Positions 26,485 to 39,588 of a DNA stretch of 64,000 nt are shown here, piece by piece (position 1 is the stretch's first letter; each line of letters begins with the position of its first letter). Made by a program: the position numbers and the translations under genes. Below the pieces are notes generated by a model. It saw nothing but the letters and a program-made list of their open reading frames with translations, had not been told where the DNA came from and made no database searches. The stretch is from the NCBI RefSeq assembly GCF_028554725.1, contig NC_071670.1:24918001-24982000 (forward strand), in the 5' to 3' direction. The stretch is from Zeugodacus cucurbitae. Taxonomy: Eukaryota; Arthropoda; Insecta; Diptera; Tephritidae.

Positions 26485-26503
26485 TTAGGTTAGGTTAGGT
26501 TAG
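26485..26503 (+). repeat. TTAGG units at LINE-fragment edge (copy 1)
   Basis: Three and four-fifths TTAGG units lie 21 bases after the mini-transposase stop codon, exactly where the antisense LINE sequence begins. Read on the LINE strand this is a CCTAA-type 3' tail. TTAGG is also the common insect telomere repeat, so a tail made at a telomere-like target is an alternative. Confidence 0.7.
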
Positions 26504-26532
26504 ACAGCCTTGGCGCTGTCCATTGTGGTACC

Positions 26533-26538
26533 AATAAA
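26533..26538 (+). promoter_or_regulatory. Candidate polyadenylation signal (copy 1)
   Basis: AATAAA lies 70 bases after the mini-transposase stop, inside the antisense LINE sequence. A second AATAAA is at 27175-27180. If the gene is transcribed, the inserted LINE may supply its 3' end. This is inferred from the hexamer only. Confidence 0.35.
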
Positions 26539-26550
26539 ACTCCCTGTGGA

Positions 26551-27057
26551 TCAAAGACCTTTAGGATTCAGCAAAACGCTTGGAATCCGATACAAATTTC
26601 TTAAGACGGCTAATATCGATTCAGCCAATTCGCTAGGATCGCCGAAAAAGGGCCTTCCGAGGTGTTTCAACCTCAGTCTGGCAAAAGCTGAACAATGAAG
26701 AAGGAAATACTTAGATGATTCCATCTCGCCTTCCTCCATACAGCTTTGGCAACTTGCATCTGTAACGATCCCAAGTCTCACCGCATGGGTACCCATTGGA
26801 CAATGTCCAGTAAGCACACCCATGATGACGATATGATGGACCCTGTCCAGAGAAAGCAGTTGAAAGGACCGCTTACGTTCCACAGAGGGCCAAAAGGACC
26901 TCGCCACTGCACAAGTACTGGTAGTTGACCAGCGTTTGACGAGCTCATGCGTAGTCTGCATGTCCAGCGCTCTTGCGCAGGTGGACCATGGACTACCAAT
27001 ACGCTCCCATTCCGACGTCAATGTAGCTAGGGTACCCTCCCTTGCAAGCTTGTCCGC
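26551..27057 (-). pseudogene. 3' fragment of RNase H-bearing LINE ORF2, antisense (copy 1)
   Basis: An open minus-strand frame ends at TGA 26551-26553. At its upstream end ADKLAREGT resembles the last helix of a LINE RNase H domain. It continues into an LTGHCPMGTHAVRLG segment and a CQSC...LHC finger-like region near codons 91-110, counting from the first codon of the 156-codon frame. This order is typical of the C-terminus of I-, R1- or Jockey-group pol proteins. The position where such fingers usually have the zinc-binding His appears to be Tyr 105, consistent with decay. The rest of the LINE is missing, so it is a 5'-truncated remnant carried inside the piggyBac element. It has no start of its own and is unlikely to make protein. 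Confidence 0.75.
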
Positions 27058-27126
27058 TATACAGAAATCACATCTTATATTAACTGAACTACATAGTATA
27101 TTTTTAGTGCTCCCTAGTGTGGCCAG

Positions 27127-27144
27127 CGCCCCATTTTTGGGGCG
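27127..27144. other. GC-rich hairpin near right end (copy 1)
   Basis: The same CGCCCC-ATTTTT-GGGGCG stem-loop as in the intron, embedded in the 16-bp subterminal motif. A small TATCTC...GAGATA inverted repeat follows at 27150-27172. Both are preserved in every copy. Confidence 0.6.
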
Positions 27145-27275
27145 GCTATTATCTCAAAAACTACGAGAGATATGAATAAAAGGCCTTAAGCGCTTGGTTA
27201 CTGGTGTCTCATAGCTAACCGCAATTGCTTTCTTTCCTTCAAAATGTTTCTAGAAAAAAGTTGGGATTATATGGG

Positions 27276-29195
27276 TTAAGATCAAAGTTCGCTTTCTTGC
27301 AAGTTGTTTATCGACAAATAAAAACATAATGAATGTTTATTCATAATCATTTATTTTGTATTTTATCACATTTAAGATCAAAGTTCACTATCTTGCAACT
27401 TAAATATCGACAAATAGAAACATAAAGAATGTTTATTCATAATCATTTATTTTGTATTTTATCACCTGTAAGATAAAAGTTCACTTTCCTGCAAGTTAAA
27501 TACCGACAAATAAAAACATAAAGAATGTTTATTCATAATCATTTATTTTGTATTTTATCACATTTAATATCAAAGTTCACTTTCTGCAAGTTAAATATCG
27601 ACAAATAAAAATATAAAGAATGTTTATTCATAATCATTTATTTTGTATTTTATCACATTTAATATCAAAGTTCACATTCTAGCAAGTTGAATATTGACAA
27701 ATAAAAACATAAAGAACATTTATTCATAATCATTTATTTTGTATTTTATCACATGTAAGATAAAAGTTCACTTTCCTGCAAGTTAAATACCGACAAATAA
27801 AAACATAAAGAACATTTATTCATAATCATTCATTTTGTATTTTATCACTTGTAAGATAAAAGTTCACTTTCCCGCAAGTTAAATACCGACAAATAAAAAC
27901 ATAAAGAATGTTTATTCATAATCATTTATTTTGTATTTTAACACATTTAATATCAAAGTTCACTTTCTGGCAAGTTGTTTATCGACAAATAGAAACATAA
28001 AGAATGTTTATTCATAATCATTTATTTTGTATTTTTATCAGATTTAAGATCAAGTTCACATTCTTGCAAGTTGAATATTGACAAATAAAAACATAAAGAG
28101 CATCTATTCATAATCATTTATTTTGTATTTTATCACATTTAAGATCAAAGTTCACTTTCTTGCAAGTTGTTTATCGACAAATAGAAACATAAAGAATGTT
28201 TAATCATAATCATTTATTTTGTATTTTTATCAGATTTATGATCAAGTTCAATTTCTTGCAAGTTAAATATCGACAAATAAAAACATAAAGAATGTTTACT
28301 CATAATCATTTATTTTGTATTTTTATCAGATTTATGATCAAGTTCAAATTCTTGCAAGTTGAATATTGACAAATAAAAACATAAAGAGCATCTATTCGTA
28401 ATCATTTATTTTGTATTTTATCACATTTAAGATCAAAGTTCACTTTCTTGCAAGTTGTTTATCGACAACTGGAAACATAAAGAACATTTATTCATAATCA
28501 TTTATTTTATATTTTATTAGATTTAAGATAAAAGTTCACTTTCGTGCAAGTTGAATATCGACAAATAAAAACATAAAGAAAATAAATTCATAATCATTTA
28601 TTTCGTATTTTAACACATTTAAGGTCAAAGTTCACTTTCTTGCGAGTTGAATATTAAAAATAAAAACATAAAGAACATTTATTCATAATCATTTATTTTA
28701 TATTTTATTAGATTTAAGATAAAAGTTCACTTTCGTGCAAGTTGAATATCGACAAATAAAAACATAAAGAAAATAAATTCATAATCATTTATTTCGTATT
28801 TTAACACATTTAAGGTCAAAGTTCACTTTCTTGCGAGTTGAATATTAAAAATAAAAACATAAAGAACATTTATTCATAATCATTTATTTTGTATTTTTAT
28901 CAGATTTATGATCAAAGTTCACATTCTTGCAAGTTGAATATTGACAAATAAAAACATAAAGAACATAAATTCATAATCATTTATTTCGTATTTTATCACA
29001 TTTAAGATCAAAACTCACTTTCTTGAAAGTTGAATATTAAAAATGAAAACGTAAAGAATGTTTATTCATAATCATTTATTTTGTATTTTATCAGATTTAT
29101 GATCAAGTTCACATTCTTGCAAGTTGAATATTCACAAATAAAAACATAAAGAACATTTATTCATAATCATTTATTTTGTATTTTATCACTTTTAA
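27276..29195. repeat. Satellite spacer between copies 1 and 2 (1,920 bp)
   Basis: Twenty monomers. It begins with a monomer carrying ATAATGAATG in place of ATAAAGAATG, which follows every element and confirms a common flank. A 191-bp dimer is tandemly doubled at 28481-28671 and 28672-28862 (TTATATTTTATTAG plus TTAAGGTCAAAG monomers). The same dimer is doubled again near 32463-32845. No gene is present. Confidence 0.95.
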
Positions 29196-29395
29196 CCCAT
29201 ATAATCCCAGCGCCCCATTTTTAAAACGCTTAGTTTATTTTAGTTATTAAAAAACGTAATTGTCTATTACCACAAAATCCTTTAGCTACATATTTTTAGA
29301 TTGTGCGGCAACACTATCATGTATTTTGTTTCCACCATAACCTCACTTTGTTTTTCAAACGTGTGAAAGAAATTTGGTGTTTTGTACAATTTACG

Positions 29396-29978
29396 ATGTC
29401 GCGAAATAATAAGTAAGTTTATGTTGTTATATCTTCAAGTTGCGATATTTTTTTGTTAAAGTTTATAAATTTATCTTTATTGAGTGGAAAAGTAAAGTCA
29501 AAAGTGGTTTTTATTGGTTCTGTGAAGTTTTGTAAGAGATATTTTGTGACGCCCCATTTTTGGGGCGCTGAGCACATATGCCCACATGTTTTTTCATAAA
29601 CTTTTTGTTCACATTTGTTAATTTTCAGTAAATGTATGACACATTGTTTCTTTCCGATTTCTTTTTTTCTGCATTTTTTATATTTTACGGAAATTCCATA
29701 ACTGAAACTCACTATTCAGGTTAACTGTTGCTGACATAGTCGATATATTGGAGAATGAAGAAGATGTTATAAATGCTTCTGTTTACATTTGCCCTCCTGA
29801 AAATCACATGCTAAGTGATGGTGACAGTGACGAAGACGACGCCGAAGCAGGAAACTTTAATCATCTCTCTGGAAATCAGCTACGAGCTGAAGGGCAGTTG
29901 CAAAAAAACACAACTAAAAAGTGTCGAAAATGTGATGTTGGATGTCACACAAACTGTTTTGAGGCTTTCCATTCATAA
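29396..29978 (+). CDS. Two-exon mini-transposase, copy 2
   Basis: Exon 1 is 29396-29412 and exon 2 is 29720-29978, with donor and acceptor sites as in copy 1. The predicted protein is identical to copy 1. The intron carries the TTTTCAG...GTATGAC variants shared with copies 4 to 7. Confidence 0.7.
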
Positions 29979-30065
29979 TTTTATTTATATTTATTTTAAT
30001 TAGGTTAGGTTAGGTTAGACAGCCTTGGCGCTGTCCATTGTGGTACCAATAAAACTCCCTGTGGA

Positions 30066-30572
30066 TCAAAGACCTTTAGGATTCAGCAAAACGCTTGGAA
30101 TCCGATACAAATTTCTTAAGACGGCTAATATCGATTCAGCCAATTCGCTAGGATCGCCGAAAAAGGGCCTTCCGAGGTGTTTCAACCTCAGTCTGGCAAA
30201 AGCTGAACAATGAAGAAGGAAATACTTAGATGATTCCATCTCGCCTTCCTCCATACAGCTTTGGCAACTTGCATCTGTAACGATCCCAAGTCTCACCGCA
30301 TGGGTACCCATTGGACAATGTCCAGTAAGCACACCCATGATGACGCTATGATGGACCCTGTCCAGAGAAAGCAGTTGAAAGGACCGCTTACGTTCCACAG
30401 AGGGCCAAAAGGACCTCGCCACTGCACAAGTACTGGTAGTTGACCAGCGTTTGACGAGCTCATGCGTAGTCTGCATGTCCAGCGCTCTTGCGCAGGTGGA
30501 CCATGGACTACCAATACGCTCCCATTCCGACGTCAATGTAGCTAGGGTACCCTCCCTTGCAAGCTTGTCCGC
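30066..30572 (-). pseudogene. LINE 3' fragment, copy 2
   Basis: Same remnant as in copy 1, with Ser in place of Ile in the VHH(I/S)VIMG segment, the majority state among the seven. TTAGG units lie at its left edge (30000-30018). Confidence 0.72.
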
Positions 30573-30776
30573 ATCTTATATTAACTGAACTACATAGTAT
30601 ATTTTTAGTGCTCCCTAGTGTGGCCAGCGCCCCATTTTTGGGGCGGCTATTATCTCAAAAACTACGAGAGATATGAATAAAAGGCCTTAAGCGCTTGGTT
30701 ACTGGTGTCTCATAGCTAACCGCAATTGCTTTCTTTCCTTCAAAATGTTTCTAGAAAAAAGTTGGGATTATATGGG

Positions 30777-33700
30777 TTAAGATCAAAGTTCGCTTTCTTG
30801 CAAGTTGTTTATCGACAAATAAAAACATAATGAATGTTTATTCATAATCATTTATTTTGTATTTTATCACATTTAAGATCAAAGTTCACTATCTTGCAAC
30901 TTAAATATCGACAAATAGAAACATAAAGAATGTTTATTCATAATCATTTATTTTGTATTTTTATCAGATTTATGATCAAGTTCAAATTCTTGCAAGTTGA
31001 ATATTGACAAATAAAAACATAAAGAGCATCTATTCGTAATCATTTATTTTGTATTTTATCACATTTAAGATCAAAGTTCACTTTCTTGCAAGTTGTTTAT
31101 CGACAACTGGAAACATAAAGAACATTTATTCATAATCATTTATTTTGTATTTTATCACATGTAAGATAAAAGTTCACTTTCCTGCAAGTTAAATACCGAC
31201 AAATAAAAACATAAAGAACATTTATTCATAATCATTCATTTTGTATTTTATCACATGTAAGATAAAAGTTCACTTTCCTGCAAGTTAAATACCGACAAAT
31301 AAAAACATAAAGAACATTTATTCATAATCATTCATTTTGTATTTTATCACTTGTAAGATAAAAGTTCACTTTCCCGCAAGTTAAATACCGACAAATAAAA
31401 ACATAAAGAATGTTTATTCATAATCATTTATTTTGTATTTTAACACATTTAATATCAAAGTTCACTTTCTGGCAAGTTGTTTATCGACAAATAGAAACAT
31501 AAAGAATGTTTATTCATAATCATTTATTTTGTATTTTTATCAGATTTAAGATCAAGTTCACATTCTTGCAAGTTGAATATTGACAAATAAAAACATAAAG
31601 AGCATCTATTCATAATCATTTATTTTGTATTTTATCACATTTAAGATCAAAGTTCACTTTCTTGCAAGTTGTTTATCGACAAATAGAAACATAAAGAATG
31701 TTTAATCATAATCATTTATTTTGTATTTTTATCAGATTTATGATCAAGTTCAATTTCTTGCAAGTTAAATATCGACAAATAAAAATATAAAGAATGTTTA
31801 TTCATAATCATTTATTTTGTATTTTATCACATTTAATATCAAAGTTCACATTCTAGCAAGTTGAATATTGACAAATAAAAACATAAAGAACATTTATTCA
31901 TAATCATTTATTTTGTATTTTATCACATGTAAGATAAAAGTTCACTTTCCTGCAAGTTAAATACCGACAAATAAAAACATAAAGAATGTTTATTCATAAT
32001 CATTTACTTTGTATTTTATCACATTTAAGATCAAAGTTCACTTTCTTGCAAGTTGTTTATCGACAAATAGAAACATAAAGAATGTTTATTCATAATCATT
32101 TATTTTGTATTTTATCACATTTAATATCAAAGTTCACTTTCCTGCAAGTTAAATATCGACAAATAAAAACATAAAGAATGTTTATTCATAATCATTTACT
32201 TTGTATTTTATCACATTTAATATCAAAGTTCACTTTCTGGCAAGTTGTTTATCGACAAATAGAAACATAAAGAATGTTTATTCATAATCATTTATTTTGT
32301 ATTTTATCACATTTAATATCAAAGTTCACATTCTAGCAAGTTGAATATTGACAAATAAAAACATAAAGAGCATCTATTCGTAATCATTTATTTTGTATTT
32401 TATCACATTTAAGATCAAAGTTCACTTTCTTGCAAGTTGTTTATCGACAACTGGAAACATAAAGAACATTTATTCATAATCATTTATTTTATATTTTATT
32501 AGATTTAAGATAAAAGTTCACTTTCGTGCAAGTTGAATATCGACAAATAAAAACGTAAAGAAAATAAATTCATAATCATTTATTTCGTATTTTAACACAT
32601 TTAAGGTCAAAGTTCACTTTCTTGCGAGTTGAATATTAAAAATAAAAACATAAAGAACATTTATTCATAATCATTTATTTTATATTTTATTAGATTTAAG
32701 ATAAAAGTTCACTTTCGTGCAAGTTGAATATCGACAAATAAAAACATAAAGAAAATAAATTCATAATCATTTATTTCGTATTTTAACACATTTAAGGTCA
32801 AAGTTCACTTTCTTGCGAGTTGAATATTAAAAATAAAAACATAAAGAACATTTATTCATAATCATTTATTTTGTATTTTTATCAGATTTATGATCAAAGT
32901 TCACGTTCTTGCAAGTTGAATATTGACAAATAAAAACATAAAGAACATAAATTCATAATCATTTATTTCGTATTTTATCACATTTAAGATCAAAACTCAC
33001 TTTCTTGAAAGTTGAATATTAAAAATGAAAACGTAAAGAATGTTTATTCATAATCATTTATTTTGTATTTTATCAGATTTATGATCAAGTTCACATTCTT
33101 GCAAGTTGAATATTCACAAATAAAAACATAAAGAACATTTATTCATAATCATTTATTTTGTATTTTATCACATTTAATATCAAAGTTCACATTCTAGCAA
33201 GTTGAATATTGACAAATAAAAACATAAAGAACATTTATTCATAATCATTTATTTTGTATTTTTATCAGATTTATGATCAAAGTTCACATTCTTGCAAGTT
33301 GAATATTGACAAATAAAAACATAAAGAACATAAATTCATAATCATTTATTTCGTATTTTATCACATTTAAGATCAAAGTTCACTTTCTTGCAAGTTGAAT
33401 ATTAAAAATAAAAACGTAAAGAATGTTTATTCATAATCATTTATTTTGTATTTTATCAGATTTATGATCAAGTTCACATTCTTGCAAGTTGAATATTGAC
33501 AAATAAAAACATAAAGAACATAAAGTCATAATCATTTATTTCGTATTTTATCACATTTAAGATCAAAGTTCACTTTCTTGCAAGTTGAATATTAAAAATG
33601 AAAACGTAAAGAATGTTTATTCATAATCATTTATTTTGTATTTTATTAGATTTATGATCAAGTTCACATTCTTGCAAGTTGAATATTGACAAATAAAAAC

Positions 33701-36700
33701 ATTAAGAACATTTATTCATAATCATTTATTTTGTATTTTATCACTTTTAAGATCAAAGTTCGCTTTCTTGCAAGCTATTTATCGACTAATAAAAACATAA
33801 AGAATGTTTATTCATAATCATTTATTTTGTATTTTATCACATTTAATATCAAAGTTCACATTCTAGCAAGTTGAATATTGACAAATAAAAACATAAAGAA
33901 CATTTATTCATAATCATTTATTTTGTATTTTATCACATGTAAGATAAAAGTTCACTTTCCTGCAAGTTAAATACCGACAAATAAAAACATAAAGAATGTT
34001 TATTCATAATCATTTATTTTGTATTTTATCACATTTAATATCAAAGTTCACTTTCCTGCAAGTTAAATATCGACAAATAAAAACATAAAGAATGTTTATT
34101 CATAATCATTTACTTTGTATTTTATCACATTTAATATCAAAGTTCACTTTCCCGCAAGTTAAATACCGACAAATAAAAACATAAAGAATGTTTATTCATA
34201 ATCATTTATTTTGTATTTTATCACATTTAATATCAAAGTTCACTTTCTTGCAAGTTGTTTATCGACAAATAGAAACATAAAGAATGTTTATTCATAATCA
34301 TTTATTTTGTATTTTTATCAGATTTAAGATCAAGTTCACATTCTTGCAAGTTGAATATTGACAAATAAAAACATAAAGAGCATCTATTCATAATCATTTA
34401 TTTTGTATTTTATCACATTTAAGATCAAAGTTCACTTTCTTGCAAGTTGTTTATCGACAAATAGAAACATAAAGAATGTTTAATCATAATCATTTATTTT
34501 GTATTTTATCAGATTTATGATCAAGTTCACATTCTTGCAAGTTGAATATTGACAAATAAAAACATAAAGAACATAAATTCATAATCATTTATTTAAGATA
34601 AAAGTTCACTTTCTTGCAAGTTGAATATTAAAAATGAAAACGTAAAGAATGTTTATTGATAATCATTTATTTTGTATTTTATCAGATTTAAGATAAAAGT
34701 TCACTTTCGTGCAAGTTGAATATCGACAAATAGAAACATAAAGAATGTTTATTCATAATCATTTATTTTGTATTTTTATCACATTTAAGATCATAGTTAA
34801 CTTTCTTGCAAGTTGTTTATCGACAAATAAAAACATAAAGAACATTTATTCATAATCATTTATTTTGTATTTTATCACTTTTAAGATCAAAGTTCGCTTT
34901 CTTGCATGTTGTTTATCGACAAATAAAAACATAAAGAATGTTTATTCATAATCATTTATTTTGTATTTTATCACATTTAATATCAAAGTTCACATTCTAG
35001 CAAGTTGAATATTGACAAATAAGAACATAAAGAACATTTATTCATAATCATTTATTTTGTATTTTATCACATGTAAGATAAAAGTTCACTTTCCTGCAAG
35101 TTAAATACCGACAAATAAAAACATAAAGAATGTTTATTCATAATCATTTATTTTGTATTTTATCACATTTAATATCAAAGTTCACTTTCCTGCAAGTTAA
35201 ATATCGACAAATAAAAACATAAAGAATGTTTATTCATAATCATTTACTTTGTATTTTATCACATTTAAGATCAAAGTTCACTTTCTTGCAAGTTGTTTAT
35301 CGACAAATAGAAACATAAAGAATGTTTATTCATAATCATTTATTTTGTATTTTTATCAGATTTATGATCAAGTTCACTTTCTTGCAAGTTAAATATCGAC
35401 AAATAAAAACATAAAGAATGTTTACTCATAATCATTTATTTTGTATTTTTATCAGATTTATGATCAAGTTCACATTCTTGCAAGTTGAATATTGACAAAC
35501 AAAAACATAAAGAACATTTATTCATAATCATTTATTTTGTATTTTATCACATTTAAGATCAAAGTTCACTTTCTTGCAAGTTGTTTATCGACAACTGGAA
35601 ACATAAAGAACATTTATTCATAATCATTTATTTTATATTTTATCAGATTTAAGATAAAAGTTCACTTTCGTGCAAGTTGAATATCGACAAATAAAAAGAT
35701 AAAAAAAATAAATTCATAATCATTTATTTCGTATTTTAACACATTTAAGGTCAAAGTTCACTTTCTTGCAAGTTGTTTATCGACAACTGGAAACATAAAG
35801 AACATTTATTCATAATCATTTATTTTATATTTTATCAGATTTAAGATAAAAGTTCACTTTCCTGCAAGTTAAATATCGACAAATAAAAACATAAAGAATG
35901 TTTATTCATAATCATTTATTTTGTATTTTTATCACATTTAATATCAAAGTTCACATTCTAGTAAGTTGAATATTGACAAATAAAAACCTAAAGAACATTT
36001 ATTCATAATCATTTATTTTGTATTTTATCACATGTAAGATAAAAGTTAACTTTCCCGCAAGTTAAATACCGACAAATAAAAACATAAAGAATGTTTATTC
36101 ATAATCATTTATTTTGTATTTTATCACATTTAATATCAAAGTTCACTTTCCTGCAAGTTAAATATCGACAAATAAAAACATAAAGAATGTTTATTCATAA
36201 TCATTTATTTTGTATTTTATCACATTTAATATCAAAGTTCACATTATAGCAAGTTGAATATTGACAAACAAAAACATAAAGAACATTTATTCATAATCAT
36301 TTATTTTGTATTTTATCACATGTAAGATAAAAGTTCACTTTCCTGCAAGTTAAATACCGACAAATAAAAACATAAAGAATGTTTATTCATAATCATTTAT
36401 TTTGTATTTTATCACATGTAAGATAAAAGTTCACTTTCCTGCAAGTTAAATATCGACAAATAAAAACATAAAGAATGTTTATTCGTAATCATTTATTTTG
36501 TATTTTATCACATTTAATATCAAAGTTCACATTCTAGCAAGTTGAATATTGACAAATAAAAACATAAAGAACATTTATTCATAATCATTTATTTTGTATT
36601 TTATCACATGTAAGATAAAAGTTCACTTTCCTGCAAGTTAAATACCGACAAATAAAAACATAAAGAATGTTTACTCATAATCATTTATTTTGTATTTTTA

Positions 36701-38718
36701 TCAGATTTATGATCAAGTTCACATTCTTGCAAGTTGAATATTGACAAACAAAAACATAAAGAACATTTATTCATAATCATTTATTTTGTATTTTATCAGA
36801 TTTATGATCAAAGTTCACATTCTTGCTAGTTGAATATTGACAAATAAAAACATAAAAAACATAAATTCATAATCATTTATTTCGTATTTTATCACATTTA
36901 AAATCAAAGTTCACTTTCTTGCAAGTTGAATATTAAAAATAAAAACGTAAAGAATGTTTATTCATAATCATTTATTTTGTATTTTATCAGATTTATGATC
37001 AAGTTCACATTCTTGCAAGTTGAATATTGACAAATAAAAACATAAAGAACATAAATTCATAATCATTCATTTCGTACTTTATCACATTTAAGATCAAAGT
37101 TCACTTTCTTGCAAGTTGAATATTAAAAATGAAAACGTAAAGAATGTTTATTCATAATCATTTATTTTGTATTTTATCAGATTTATGATCAAGTTCACAT
37201 TCTTGCAAGTTGAATATTGACAAATAGAAACATTAAAAACATTTATTCATAATCATTTATTTTGTATTTTATCACTTTTAAGATCAAAGTTCGCTTTCTT
37301 GCATGTTGTTTATCGACAAATAAAAACATAAAGAATGTTTATTCATAATCATTTATTTTGTATTTTATCACATTTAATATCAAAGTTCACATTCTAGCAA
37401 GTTGAATATTGACAAATAAGAACATAAAGAACATTTATTCATAATCATTTATTTTGTATTTTATCACATGTAAGATAAAAGTTCACTTTCCTGCAAGTTA
37501 AATACCGACAAATAAAAACATAAAGAATGTTTATTCATAATCATTTATTTTGTATTTTATCACATTTAATATCAAAGTTCACTTTCCTGCAAGTTAAATA
37601 TCGACAAATAAAAACATAAAGAATGTTTATTCATAATCATTTACTTTGTATTTTATCACATTTAAGATCAAAGTTCACTTTCTTGCAAGTTGTTTATCGA
37701 CAAATAGAAACATAAAGAATGTTTATTCATAATCATTTATTTTGTATTTTTATCAGATTTATGATCAAGTTCACTTTCTTGCAAGTTAAATATCGACAAA
37801 TAAAAACATAAAGAATGTTTACTCATAATCATTTATTTTGTATTTTTATCAGATTTATGATCAAGTTCACATTCTTGCAAGTTGAATATTGACAAACAAA
37901 AACATAAAGAACATTTATTCATAATCATTTATTTTGTATTTTATCACATTTAAGATCAAAGTTCACTTTCTTGCAAGTTGTTTATCGACAACTGGAAACA
38001 TAAAGAACATTTATTCATAATCATTTATTTTATATTTTATCAGATTTAAGATAAAAATTCACTTTCGTGCAAGTTGAATATCGACAAATAAAAAGATAAA
38101 GAAAATAAATTCATAATCATTTATTTCGTATTTTAACACATTTAAGGTCAAAGTTCACTTTCTTGCGAGTTGAATATTAAAAATAAAAACATAAAGAACA
38201 TTTATTCATAATCATTTATTTTGTATTTTTATCAGATATATGATCAGAGTTCACAGTCTTGCAAGTTGAATATTGACAAATAAAAACATAAAGAACATAA
38301 ATTCATAATCATTTATTTCGTATTTTATCACATTTAAGATCAAAGTTCACTTTCTTACAAGTTGAATATTAAAAATGAAAACGTAAAGAATGTTTATTCA
38401 TAATCATTTATTATGTATTTTATCAGATTTATGATCAAAGTTCACATTCTTGCAAGTTGAATATTGACAAATAAAAACATAAAGAACATAAATTCATAAT
38501 CATTTATTTCGTATTTTATCACATTTAAGATCAAAACTCACTTTCTTGAAAGTTGAATATTAAAAATGAAAACGTAAAGAATGTTTATTCATAATCATTT
38601 ATTTTGTATTTTATCAGATTTATGATCAAGTTCACATTCTTGCAATTTTAATATTCACAAATAAAAACATAAAGAACATTTATTCATAATCATTTATTTT
38701 GTATTTTATCACTTTTAA
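30777..38718. repeat. Satellite spacer between copies 2 and 3 (7,942 bp)
   Basis: About 83 monomers. The first part resembles other post-element spacers, but with reshuffled order near 30950-31250. Positions 35899-38718 are the second copy of the 13,038-bp duplication. Near 33736-33790 an uninterrupted CACTTTTAAGATC monomer represents an empty insertion site. I see no gene or further transposon. Confidence 0.95.
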
Positions 38719-38918
38719 CCCATATAATTCCAGCGCCCCATTTTTAAAACGCTTAGTTTATTTTAGTTATTAAAAAACGTAATTGTCTATTACCACAAAA
38801 TCCTTTAGCTACATATTTTTAGATTGTGCGGCAACACTATCATGTATTTTGTTTCCACCATAACCTCACTTTGTTTTTCAAACGTGTGAAAGAAATTTGG
38901 TGTTTTGTACAATTTACG

Positions 38919-39501
38919 ATGTCGCGAAATAATAAGTAAGTTTATGTTGTTATATCTTCAAGTTGCGATATTTTTTTGTTAAAGTTTATAAATTTATCTT
39001 TATTGAGTGGAAAAGTAAAGTCAAAAGTGGTTTTTATTGGTTCTGTGAAGTTTTGTAAGAGATATTTTGTGACGCCCCATTTTTGGGGCGCTGAGCACAT
39101 ATGCCCACATGTTTTTTCATAAACTTTTTGTTCACATTTGTTAATTATCAGTAAATGTTTGACACATTGTTTCTTTCCGATTTCTTTTTTTCTGCATTTT
39201 TTATATTTTACGGAAATTCCATAACTGAAACTCACTATTCAGGTTAACTGTTGCTGACATAGTCGATATATTGGAGAATGAAGAAGATGTTATAAATGCT
39301 TCTGTTTACATTTGCCCTCCTGAAAATCACATGCTAAGTGATGGTGACAGTGACGAAGACGACGCCGAAGCAGGAAACTTTAATCATCTCTCTGGAAATC
39401 AGCTACGAGCTGAAGGGCAGTTGCAAAAAAACACAACTAAAAAGTGTCGAAAATGTGATGTTGGATGTCACACAAACTGTTTTGAGGCTTTCCATTCATA
39501 A
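38919..39501 (+). CDS. Two-exon mini-transposase, copy 3
   Basis: Exon 1 is 38919-38935 and exon 2 is 39243-39501. The protein is identical to copy 1 and both splice sites are intact. Confidence 0.7.
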
Positions 39502-39588
39502 TTTTATTTATATTTATTTTAATTAGGTTAGGTTAGGTTAGACAGCCTTGGCGCTGTCCATTGTGGTACCAATAAAACTCCCTGTGGA

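Larger units (their letters stand above)
25681..27275 (+). mobile_element. piggyBac-derived non-autonomous element, copy 1
   Basis: A 1,595-bp element. TTAA lies at 25677-25680 and 27276-27279. The left end is CCCATATAATTCCA, and the right end reads TGGGATTATATGGG, giving 14-bp terminal inverted repeats with one mismatch in this copy. TTAA target duplication with CCC-starting inverted repeats is diagnostic of the piggyBac superfamily. Inside, in order: a 5' region, a two-exon short ORF (25881-26463), TTAGG units, an antisense LINE 3' fragment (to about 27057), and a GC-hairpin near the right end. The catalytic transposase domain is absent, so movement would need an enzyme made elsewhere. This copy and copy 3 share left-end variants that separate them from the other five. 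Confidence 0.9.
29196..30776 (+). mobile_element. piggyBac-derived element, copy 2
   Basis: 1,581 bp, with TTAA at 29192-29195 and 30777-30780. The left repeat is the perfect CCCATATAATCCCA. A private 14-base deletion removes TATACAGAAATCAC just inside the LINE fragment's upstream edge (after 30572). It lacks the 37-bp segment found in copies 4, 6 and 7. Confidence 0.9.

Noticed and set aside
26300..26488. Second plus-strand frame overlapping exon 2
   Set aside because: It is a frame-shifted reading of the mini-transposase exon; only the other frame gives the acidic region and cysteine finger and joins to the upstream exon.
26485..26503. Interstitial telomere or chromosome end
   Set aside because: Only about four TTAGG units, located inside a transposon at a LINE terminus and copied with it; there is no long telomeric tract anywhere in the window.
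26510..27175. Several short plus-strand frames over the LINE remnant (for example 26510-26698, 26746-26928, 26936-27175)
   Set aside because: They oppose a minus-strand frame with recognisable LINE features and are shadows of it.
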